Position numbers and translations under genes: made by a program
Notes under the pieces: model-generated
The model's input: the letters and a program-made list of their open reading frames with translations, nothing else
The model's database searches: none
What the model was told of the DNA's origin: nothing
In this document: positions 1 to 9,398 of the stretch, piece by piece
Position numbering within the stretch: position 1 is the first letter of the stretch
Layout: every line of letters starts with the position of its first letter
NCBI GenBank assembly: GCA_963965975.1
Contig: OZ014422.1
Location: forward strand, 4,673,155 to 4,737,154
Direction: 5' to 3'
Origin: Xestospongia bergquistia
Taxonomy: Eukaryota; Porifera; Demospongiae; Haplosclerida; Petrosiidae
DNA: 64,000 nt

Positions 1-21
1 TAAACTGCTTTTAACAGTTTA
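1..21. repeat. Monomer dyad 1 (head palindrome), representative
   Basis: The arms 'taaactg' and 'cagttta' at monomer positions 1-7 and 15-21 are reverse complements around a 7-nt centre. The same element opens nearly every monomer. B monomers spoil the left arm with 'taaaccg'. D monomers extend it to perfect symmetry. Confidence 0.9.
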
Positions 22-44
22 GTAAGTTGGTTTGCATTAACACT

Positions 45-71
45 CTAAAGTCTTTAATTTAAAGACTTTAG
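45..71. repeat. Monomer dyad 2 (27-bp perfect palindrome), representative
   Basis: The left arm 'ctaaagtctttaa' and right arm 'ttaaagactttag' are 13-bp perfect reverse complements around a single t. This perfect form is kept in many A, C and F-like monomers. D ('gacgttag'), B ('gaatttag') and E ('gtgtttag') monomers change only the right arm. Right-arm changes are therefore type-diagnostic, while the left arm is nearly invariant. Confidence 0.92.
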
Positions 72-75
72 AAGG

Positions 76-121
76 TTTAGACTACTGAGTGAAGTTTTTA
101 AAGTAAACAGCTCAGTCTAAA
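76..121. repeat. Monomer dyad 3 (nested hairpin), representative
   Basis: The outer arms 'tttagact' and 'agtctaaa' flank 'gag' and 'ctc'. Further in are the inner arms 'gttta' and 'taaac' around a 5-nt loop. The pairing is interrupted by a 3-nt bulge ('att' in consensus, 'act' here). Together these form a compound imperfect hairpin of about 46 nt. In B monomers the outer left arm becomes 'tttagagt', which weakens it. Confidence 0.85.
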
Positions 122-148
122 GGACTCTATGGGACTAACTAAATAAAC

Positions 149-150
149 CG
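149..150. other. CpG diagnostic of B monomers, representative
   Basis: The consensus has no CpG. B monomers create one at monomer positions 6-7 ('aaccgc'). With the D CpG, this makes a sparse, regularly spaced CpG pattern in A-B-C-D stretches. Confidence 0.8.
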
Positions 151-172
151 CTATTAACAGTTTAGTAAGTTG

Positions 173-180
173 ATTTGCAT
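173..180 (+). other. Exact POU/Oct octamer in B monomers, representative
   Basis: B monomers read 'ttgatttgcatt', which contains the exact octamer ATTTGCAT. Most other monomers read 'ggtttgcatt' and miss it by one base. The octamer is the known POU-domain site in animals. An 8-bp match in A+T-rich DNA can easily be coincidental, and no binding is shown. Confidence 0.4.
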
Positions 181-429
181 TAACACTCAAAAGTCTTTAA
201 TTTAAAGATTTTAGAAGGTTTAGAGTACTGAGTAAATCTTATAAAGTAAACTGGTAAGTCTAACGGACTCCATGGGACTAACTAACTAAACTGCTATTAA
301 CAGTTTAGTGATTTGGTTTGCATTAACACTCTAAAGTCTTTAACTTAAAGACTTTAGAAGGTTTAGACTAATGAGTGAAGTTTATAATATAAACAGCTCA
401 GTCTAAAGGACTCTATGGGACTAACTAAA

Positions 430-450
430 TAAACTGTTATTAACAGTTTA
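430..450. repeat. D-type head palindrome with 10-bp perfect arms, representative
   Basis: In D monomers 'ctgttattaacag' replaces 'ctgctattaacag', so 'taaactgtta' and 'taacagttta' become perfect 10-bp arms around one t. The D type thus has the strongest dyad 1 but a broken dyad 2 ('agacgttag'). A perfect head dyad recurs about every fourth monomer in the A-B-C-D stretches. Confidence 0.88.
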
Positions 451-494
451 GAAAGTAGGTTTGCATTAACACTCTAAAGTCTTTAATTTAAAGA

Positions 495-496
495 CG
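495..496. other. CpG diagnostic of D monomers, representative
   Basis: D monomers carry 'agacgttag' and so have a CpG at monomer positions 66-67, inside the right arm of dyad 2. It recurs once per 572-bp tetramer, about 346 bp after the B CpG. Confidence 0.8.
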
Positions 497-2857
497 TTAG
501 AAGGTTTAGACTATTGAGTGAGGTTTATGAAGTAAACAGCTCAGTTTAAAGGACTCTTTGAAACTAAATAAACAAACTGCTTTTAACAGTTTAGTAAGTT
601 GGTTTGCATTAACACTCTAAAGTCTTTAATTTAAAGACTTTAGAAGGTTTAGACTATTAAGTGAAGTTTTTAAAGTAAACAGCTCAGTCTAAAGGACTCT
701 ATGGGACTAACTAAATAAACCGCTATTAACAGTTTAGTAAGTTGATTTGCATTAAGACACTAAAGTCTTTAATTTAATGAATATAGAAGGTTTAGAGTAC
801 TGAGTAAGTTTTATAAAGTAAACTGGTCAGACTAAAGGACTCTATGGGACTAATTAAATAAACTGCTATTAACAGTTTAGTAAGTTGGTTTGCATTAGCA
901 CTCTAAAGTTTTTAATTTAAAGACTTTAGAAGGTTTAGACTATTGAGTGAAGTTTATAAAGTAAACAGCTCAGTCTAAAGGACTCTATGGGACTAACTAA
1001 ATAAACTGTTATTAACAGTTTAGCAAGTTTGTTTGCATTAACACTCTAAAGTCTTTAAGTTAAAGACGTTAGAAGGTTTAGACTATTGAGTGAAGTTTAT
1101 AAAGTAAACAGTTCAGTTTAAAGGACTCTTTGAAATTAACTAAACGAACTGCTTTTAACAGTTTAGTCAGTTGGTTTGCATTAACACACTAAAGTCTTTA
1201 ATTTAAAGACTTTAGAAGGTTTAGACTATTGAGTGAAGTTTTAAAAGTAAACAGCTCAGTCTAAAGGACTCAATGGGACTAACTAAATAAACCGCTATTA
1301 ACAGTTTAGTAAGTTGATTTGCATTAACACTCTATAGTCTTTAATTTAAAGAATTTAGAAGGTTTAGAGTACAGAGTAAATTTTATAAAGTAAACTGGTC
1401 ATTCTAAAGGACTCTATGGGACTAACGAAATAAACTGCTATTAACAGTTTAGTAAGTTGGTTTGCATTAATACTTAAAGTCTTTAATTTAAAGACTTTAG
1501 AAGGTTTAGACTATTGAGTGAAGTTTATAAAGAAAATAGCTCAGTCTAAAGGACTCTATGGGACTAACTAAGTCAACTGCTATTAACAGTTTAGTAAGAT
1601 GTTTTGCATTAACGGTCTAAAGTCTTTAAATTAATGTGTATAAAAGGTTTAGACTATTGAGTGACGTTTATAAAGTAAAGAGCTTAGTCTAAAGGACTCC
1701 ATGGGACTAAGTAAATAAACTGTTATTAACAGATTAGTAAGTTAGTTTGCATTAACAATCTAAAGTCTTTAATTTAAAGACTTTATAAGGTTTAGACGAT
1801 TGAGTGAAGTTTATAAAGTAAACAGCTCAGTTTAAAGGACGCTATGAGACTAAATAAATAAACTGCTTTTAACAGTTTAGTAAGTTGGTTTGCATTAACA
1901 TTGTAAAGTCTTTAATTTAAAGACTTTAGAAGGTTTAGACTATTGAGTGAAGTTTTTAAAGTAAACAGCTCAGTCTAAAGGACTCTATGGGACTAACTAA
2001 ATAAACCGCTATTAACAGTTTAGAAAGTTGATTTGCATTAACACTCTAAAGTCTTTAATTTAAAGAATTTAGAAGGTTTAGAGTACTGAGTAAATTTTAT
2101 AAAGTAACCAGGTCAGTCTAAAGGACTCTATGAGACTAACTAAATAAACTGCTATTAACAGTTTAGTAAGTTGGTTTGCATTAACACTCTAAGGTCTTTA
2201 ATTTAAAGACTAGAAGATTTAGACTATTGAGTGAAGTTGATCATGTAAACTGCTCAGTCTAAAGGACTCTACATGACTAACTTACTAAACTGTTATTAAC
2301 AGTTTAGCAAGTTGGTTTGCATTAACACTCTAAAGTCTTTAATTTAAAGACGTTAGAAGGTTTAGACTATTGAGTGAAGTTTATAAAGTAATGAGTTTAG
2401 TCTAAAGGACTCTATGGGACTAAGTAAACAAACTTTTATTAACAGTTTAGTAAGTTGGTTTGCATTAACAATCTAAAGTCTTTAATTTAAAGACTTTATA
2501 AGGTTTAGACTATTGAGGAAATTTCATAAAGTAAACTGCTCATTCTAAATTACTGTATGGGACTAACTAAATAAACTGCGTTTAACAGTTTAGTAAGTTG
2601 GTTTACATTAACACTCTAAAGTCTTTAAATTAAAGAGTTTAGAAGGTTTAGACTATTGAGTGAAGTTTATAATGTAGACAGCTCTGTCTAAAGGACTCTA
2701 TGGGACTAACTAAATAAACTGTTATTAACAGTTTAGCAAGTTGGTTTGCATTAATACTCTAAAGTCTTTAATTTAAAGACGTTAGAAGGTTTAGACGATT
2801 GAGTGAAGTTTATAAAGTAAACAGCTCAGTTGAAAGGACTCTATGAAACTAAATAAA

Positions 2858-5574
2858 TAAACTGCTTTTAACAGTTTAGTAAGTTGGTTTGCATTAACAC
2901 TCTAAAGTCTTTAATTTAAAGACTTTAGAAGGTTTAGGCTACTGAGTGAAGTTTTTAAAGTAAACAGCTCAGTCTAAAGGACTCTATGGGACTAACTAAA
3001 TAAACCACTATTAACAGTTTAGTAAGTTGATTTGCATTAACACTCTAAAGTCTATAATTTAAAGAATATAGAAGGTTTAGAGTACTGAGTAAATCTTATA
3101 AAGAAAACTGGTCAGTCTAACGGACTCCATGGGACTAACTAAATAAACTGCTATTAACAGTTTAGTGATTTTGTTTGCATTAACACTCTAAAGTCTTTAA
3201 CATAAAGACTTTAGAAGGTTTAGACTATTGAGTGAAGTTTATAATATAAAGAGCTGAGTCTAAAGGACTCTATGGGACTAACTAAATAAACTGTTATTAA
3301 CAGTTTAGAAAGTAGGTTTGCATTAACACTCTAAAGTCTTTAATTTAAAGACGTTAGAAGGTTTAGACTATTGAGTGAAGTTTATGAAGTAAACAGCTCA
3401 GTTTAAAGGACTCTTTGAAACTAAATAAACAAACTGCTTTTAACAGTTTAGTAAGTTTGTTTGCATTAACACTCTAAAGTCTTTAATTTAAAGACTTTGG
3501 AAGGTTTAGACTATTGAGTGAAGTTTTTAAAGTAAACAGCTCAGTCTAAAGGACTCTATGGGACTAGCTAAATAAACCGCTATTAACAGTTTAGTAAGTT
3601 GATTTGCATTAAGACACTAAAGTCTTTAATTTAATGAATATAGAAGGTTTAGAGTACTGAGCAAATTTTATAAAGTAAACTGGTCAGACTAAAGGACTCT
3701 ATGGGGCTAACTAAATAAACTGCTATTAACAGTTTAGTAAGTTGGTTTGCATTAACACTCTAAAGTTTTTAATTTAAAGACTTTAGAAGGTTTAGACTAT
3801 TGAGTGAAGTTTATAAAGTAAACAGCTCAGTCTAAAGGACTCTATGGGACTAACTAAATAAACTGTTATTAACAGTTTAGCAAGTTGGTTTGCATTAACA
3901 CTCTAAAGTCTTTAAGTTAAAGACGTTAGAAGGTTTAGACTTTTGAGTGAAGTTTATAAAGTAAACAGTTCAGTTTAAAGGACTCTTTGAAATTAACTAA
4001 ATAAACTGCTTTTAACAGTTTTGTAAGTTGGTTTGCATTAACACACTAAAGTTTTTAATTTAATGACTTTAGAAGGTTTAGACTATTGAGTGAAGTTTTA
4101 AAAGTAAACAGCTCAGTCTAAATGACTCAATGGGACTAACTAAATAAACCGCTATTAACAGTTTAGTAAGTTGATTTGTATTAACACTCTAAAGTCTTTA
4201 ATTTAAAGAATTTAGAAGGTTTAGAGTACAGAGTTAATTTTATAAAGTAAACTGGTCATTCTAAAGGACTCTATGGGACTAACGAAATAAACTGCTATTA
4301 ACAGTTTAGTAAGTTGGTTTGCATTAATACTCTAAAGTCTTTAATTTAAAGACTTTAGAAGGTTTAGACTATTGAGTGAAGTTTATAAAGAAAATAGCTC
4401 AGTGTAAAGGACTCTATGGGACTAACTAAGTAAACTGCTATTAACAGTTTAGTAAGTTGTTTTGCATTAACGGTCTAAAGTCTTTAAATTAATGTGTATA
4501 GAAGGTTTAGACTATTGAGTGAAGTTTATAAAGTAAAGAGCTTAGTCTAAAGGACTCTATGGGACTAAGTAAATAAACTGTTATTAACAGATTAGTAAGT
4601 TAGTTTGCATTAACAATCTAAAGTCTTTAATTTAAAGACTCTATAAGGTATAGACGATTGAGTGAAGTTTTTAAAGTAAACAGCTCAGTCTAAAGGACTC
4701 TATGGGACTAACTAAATAAACCGCTATTAACAGTTTAGAAAGTTGATCTGCATTAACACTCTAAAGTCTTTAATTTAAAGAATTTAGAAGGTTTAGAGTA
4801 CTGAGTAAATTTTATAAAGTAAACAGGTCAGTCTAAAGGACTCTATGAGACTAACTAAATAAACTGCTATTAACAGTTTAGTAAGTTGGTTTGCATTAAT
4901 AATCTAAAGTCTTTAATTTAAAGACTTTAGAAGATTTAGACTATTGAGTGAAGTTTATCATGTAAACTGCTCAGTCTAAAGGACTCTATGGGACTAACTA
5001 AATAAACTTTTATTAACACTTTAGCCAATTGGTTTGCATTAACACTCTAAAGTCTTTAATTTAAAGACGTTAGAAGGTTTAGACTATTGAGTGAAGTTTA
5101 TAAAGTAATGAGCTTAGTCTAAAGGACTCTATGGGACTAAGTAAACAAACTTTTATTAACAGTTTAGTAAGTTGGTTTGCATTAACAATCTAAAGTCTTT
5201 AAGTTAAAGACTTTATAAGGTTTAGACTATTGAGGAAATTTCATAAAGTAAACTGCTCATTCTAAAGGACTGTATGGGACTAACTAAATAAACTGCTTTT
5301 AACAGTTTAGTAAGTTGGTTTGCATTAACACTCTAAAGTCTTTAAATTAAAGATTTTAGAAGGTTTAGACTATTCAGTGAAGTTTATAATGTAGACAGCT
5401 CTGTCTAAAGGACTCTATGGGACTAACTAAATAAACTGTTATTAACAATTTAGCAAGTTGGTTTGCATTAACACTCTAAAGTCTTTAATTTAAAGACGTT
5501 AGAAGGTTTAGACGATTGAGTGAAGTTTATAAAGTAAACAGCTCAGTTTAAAGGACTCTATGAAACTAAATAAA
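2858..5574 (+). repeat. Higher-order repeat copy 2 (19 monomers)
   Basis: It has the same order as copy 1 and the same diagnostic variants, including 'taacggactccatggg', 'gatttg' in C, E with 'aacggtctaaag', and F' with 'gaggaaatttc'. It is 2717 bp long (19 x 143) because one F and one A monomer are merged at 4574-4716. By eye it is more diverged from copy 1 than 6398-8971 is. Confidence 0.92.
4574..4716 (+). repeat. F/A hybrid monomer marking a one-monomer loss
   Basis: The first part is F ('cagattag', 'acaatctaaag', 'ctataagg', 'gacgattgag'). From 'gaagtttttaaag' onward it is A, ending in the 'gggactaactaaa' tail that precedes B. In copy 1 F and A are two separate units at about 1716-2001. 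The unit is exactly 143 bp, so the exchange was in register, in or near the shared 'gattgagtgaagttt'. Confidence 0.88.
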
Positions 5575-6397
5575 TAAACTGCTTTTAACAGTTTAGTAAG
5601 TTGGTTTGCATTAACACTCTAAAGTCTTTAATTTAAAAACTTTAGAAGGTTTAGACTACTGAGTGAAGTTTTTAAAGTAAACAGCTCAGTCTAAAGGACT
5701 CTATGGGACTAACTAAATAAACCGCTATTAACAGTTTAGTAAGTTGATTTGCATTAACACTCTAAAGACTTTAATTTAAAGAATTTAGAAGGTTTAGAGT
5801 ACGGAGTAAATCTTATAAAGAAAACTGGTCAGTTTAACGGACTCCATGGGACTAACTAAATAAACTGCTATTAACAGTTTAGTGATTTGGTTTGCATTAA
5901 CACTCTAAAGTCTTTAACTTAAAGACTTTGGAAGGTTTAGACTATTGAGTTAAGTTTATAATATAAACAGCTCAGTCTAAAGGACTCTATGGGACTAACT
6001 AAATAAACTGTTATTAACAGTTTAGAAAGTAGGTTAGCATTAACACTCTAAAGTCTTTAATTTAAAGACGTTAGAAGGTTTAGACTATTGAGTGAAGTTT
6101 ATAAAGTAAACAGCTCAGTTTAAAGGACTCTTTGAAACTAAATAAACAAACTGCTTTTAACAGTTTAGTAAGTTGGTTTGCATTAACACTCTAAAGTCTT
6201 TAATTTAAAGACTTTAGAAGGTTTAGACTATTGAGTGAAGTTTTTAAAGTAAACAGCTCAGTCTAAAGGACTCTATGGGACTAACTAAATAAACCGCTAT
6301 TAAAAGTTTAGTAAGTTGATTTGCATTAAGACTCTAAAGTCTTAAATTTAATGAATATAGAAGGTTTCGAGTACTGAGTAAATTTTATAAAGTAAAC
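5575..6397 (+). repeat. Higher-order repeat copy 3, first part
   Basis: It starts as copies 1 and 2 do (A with 'ctactgagtgaag', then B with 'taacggactccatg'). It runs through C, D, A and into a B monomer, where the order is broken at about 6397. Local marks are 'gaaagtaggttagcatt' at about 6023 and 'ggtttcgagtactg' at about 6364. Both recur at 9025 and 9365. Confidence 0.88.
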
Positions 6398-8971
6398 AGC
6401 TCAGTCTAAAGGACTCTATGGGACTAACTAAATAAACCGCTATTAACAGTTTAGTAAGTTGATTTGCATTAACACTCAAAAGTCTTTAATTTAAAGATTT
6501 TAGAAGGTTTAGAGTACTGAGTAAATCTTATAAAGTAAACTGGTAAGTCTAACGGACTCCATGGGACTAACTAACTAAACTGCTATTAACAGTTTAGTGA
6601 TTTGGTTTGCACTAACACTCTAAAGTCTTTAACTTAAAGACTTTAGAAGGTTTAGACTAATGAGTGAAGTTTATAATATAAACAGCTCAGTCTAAAGGAC
6701 TCTATGGGACTAACTAAATAAACTGTTATTAACAGTTTAGAAAGTAGGTTTGCATTAACACTCTAAAGTCTTTAATTTAAAGACGTTAGAAGGTTTAGAC
6801 TATTGAGTGAGGTTTATGAAGTAAACAGCTCAGTTTAAAGGACTCTTTGAAACTAAATAAACAAATTGCTTTTAACAGTTTAGTAAGTTGGTTTGCATTA
6901 ACACTCTAAAGTCTTTAATTTAAAGACTTTAGAAGGTTTAGACTATTAAGTGAAGTTTTTAAAGTAAACAGCTCAGTCTAAAGGACTTTATGGGACTAAC
7001 TAAATAAACCGCTATTAACAGTTTAGTAAGTTGATTTGCATTAAGACACTAAAGTCTTTAATTTAATGAATATAGAAGGTTTAGAGTACTGAGTAAGTTT
7101 TATAAAGTAAACTGGTCAGACTAAAGGACTCTATGGGACTAACTAAATAAACTGCTATTAACAGTTTAGTAAGTTGGTTTGCATTAACACTCTAAAGTTT
7201 TTAATTTAAAGACTTTAGAAGGTTTAGACTATTGAGTGAAGTTTATAAAGTAAACAGCTCAGTCTAAAGGACTCTATGGGACTAACTAAATAAACTGTTA
7301 TTAACAGTTTAGCAAGTTTATTTGCATTAACACTCTAAAGTCTTTAAGTTAAAGACGTTAGAAGGTTTAGACTATTGAGTGAAGTTTATAAAGTAAACAG
7401 TTCAGTTTAAAGGACTCTTTGAAATTAACTAAACAAACTGCTTTTAACAGTTTAGTAAGTTGGTTTGCATTAACACACTAAAGTCTTTAATTTAAAGACT
7501 TTAGAAGGTTTAGACTATTGAGTGAAGTTTTAAAAGTAAACAGCTCAGTCTAAAGGACTCAATGGGACTAACTAAATAAACCGCTATTAACAGTTTAGTA
7601 AGTTGATTTGCATTAACACTCTATAGTCTTTAATTTAAAGAATTTAGAAGGTTTAGAGTACAGAGTAAATTTTATAAAGTAAACTGGTCATTCTAAAGGA
7701 CTCTATGGGACTAACGAAATAAACTGCTATTAACAGTTTAGTAAGTTGGTTTGCATTAATACTCTAAAGTCTTTAATTTAAAGACTTTAGAAGGTTTAGA
7801 CTATTGAGTGAAGTTTATAAAGAAAATAGCTCAGTCTAAAGGACTCTATGGGACTAACCAAGTCAACTGCTATTAACAGTTTAGTAAGATGTTTTGCATT
7901 AACGGTCTAAAGTCTTTAAATTAATGTGTATAAAAGGTTTAGACTATTGAGTGAAGTTTATAATGTAAAGAGCTTAGTCTAAAGGACTCTATGGGACTAA
8001 GTAAATAAACTGTTATTAACAGATTAGTAAGTTGGTTTGCATTAACAATCTAAAGTCTTTAATTTAAAGACTTTATAAGGTTTAGACGATTGAGTGAAGT
8101 TTATAAAGTAAACAGCTCAGTTTAAAGGACGCTATGAGACTAAATAAATAAACTGCTTTTAACAGTTTAGTAAGTTGGTTTGCATTAACATTGTAAAGTC
8201 TTTAATTTAAAGACTTTAGAAGGTTTAGACTATTGAGTGAAGTTTTTAAAGTAAACAGCTCAGTCTAAAGGACTCTATGGGACTAACTAAATAAACCGCT
8301 ATTAACAGTTTAGAAAGTTGATTTGCATTAACACTCTAAAGTCTTTAATTTAAAGAATTTAGAAGGTTTAGAGTACTGAGTAAATTTTATAAAGTAACCA
8401 GGTCAGTCTAAAGGACTCTATGAGACAAACTAAATAAACTGCTATTAACAGTTTAGTAAGTTGGTTTGCATTAACACTCCAAGGTCTTTAATTTAAAGAC
8501 TAGAAGATTTAGACTATTGAGTGAAGTTGATCATGTAAACTGCTCAGTCTAAAGGACTCTACATGACTAACTTACTAAACTGTTATTAACAGTTTAGCAA
8601 GTTGGTTTGCATTAACACTCTAAAGTCTTTAATTTAAAGACGTTAGAAGGTTTAGACTATTGAGTGAAGTTTATAAAGTAATGAGTTTAGTCTAAAGGAC
8701 TCTATGGGACTAAGTAAACAAACTTTTATTAACAGTTTAGTAAGTTGGTTTGCATTAACAATCTAAAGTCTTTAATTTAAAGACTTTATATGGTTTAGAC
8801 TATTGAGGAAATTTCATAAAGTAAACTGCTCATTCTAAATTACTGTATGGGACTAACTAAATAAACTGCTTTTAACAGTTTAGTAAGTTGGTTTACATTA
8901 ACACTCTAAAGTCTTTAAATTAAAGAGTTTAGAAGGTTTAGACTATTGAGTGAAGTTTATAATGTAGACAG
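6398..8971 (+). repeat. 18-monomer block copied from the equivalent of 109-2684
   Basis: From 'cagctcagtctaaagg' at 6397 the sequence follows 109-2684 at an offset of 6289-6290 bp and shares its private variants: 'cactcaaaagtc', 'ctaatgagtgaag', 'gaggtttatgaag', 'ctattaagtgaag', 'agtcaactgc', 'attgtaaagtc', 'tacatgactaacttac', 'ggtttacatt'. The length is 2574 bp (18 x 143). Only scattered differences are visible, for example 'gcgtttaac' at about 2570 against 'gcttttaac' at about 8861. It is much closer to copy 1 than to copies 2 or 3, so it is a recent duplicate. Confidence 0.9.
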
Positions 8972-9398
8972 CTCAGTCTAAAGGACTCTATGGGACTAAC
9001 TAAATAAACTGTTATTAACAGTTTAGAAAGTAGGTTAGCATTAACACTCTAAAGTCTTTAATTTAAAGACGTTAGAAGGTTTAGACTATTGAGTGAAGTT
9101 TATAAAGTAAACAGCTCAGTTTAAAGGACTCTTTGAAACTAAATAAACAAACTGCTTTTAACAGTTTAGTAAGTTGGTTTGCATTAACACTCTAAAGTCT
9201 TTAATTTAAAGACTTTAGAAGGTTTAGACTATTGAGTGAAGTTTTTAAAGTAAACAGCTCAGTCTAAAGGACTCTATGGGACTAACTAAATAAACCGCTA
9301 TTAAAAGTTTAGTAAGTTGATTTGCATTAAGACTCTAAAGTCTTAAATTTAATGAATATAGAAGGTTTCGAGTACTGAGTAAATTTTATAAAGTAAAC
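8972..9398 (+). repeat. Duplicate of 5971-6397 closing the 3-kb insertion
   Basis: It matches 5971-6397 at a constant offset of 3001 bp, including the rare words 'gaaagtaggttagcatt', 'ctattaaaagtttag', 'gtcttaaatttaatg' and 'ggtttcgagtactg'. It diverges right after 'ataaagtaaac'. With 6398-8971 it forms a 3001-bp tandem unit (21 x 143 minus 2). Confidence 0.9.

Larger units (their letters stand above)
1..2857 (+). repeat. Higher-order repeat copy 1 (20 monomers)
   Basis: The monomer order is A B C D A B C D A B C E F A B C D F' A' D. F' reads 'cttttattaac' with 'gaggaaatttcataaag'. A' reads 'aaattaaagag' with 'tgtagacag'. The next copy begins at 2858 with the same 'ctactgagtgaag' A monomer, giving a period of 2857 bp (20 x 143 minus 3). 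Copy-specific marks are 'cactcaaaagtc' at about 185, 'ctaactaactaaactg' at about 280, 'agtcaactgc' at about 1571 and 'tacatgactaacttac' at about 2270. All of these reappear in 6398-8971. Confidence 0.92.

Noticed and set aside
45..71. Palindrome read as a bacterial rho-independent terminator or operator
   Set aside because: It recurs in every monomer in gene-free satellite, has A+T-rich arms and no adjacent gene.
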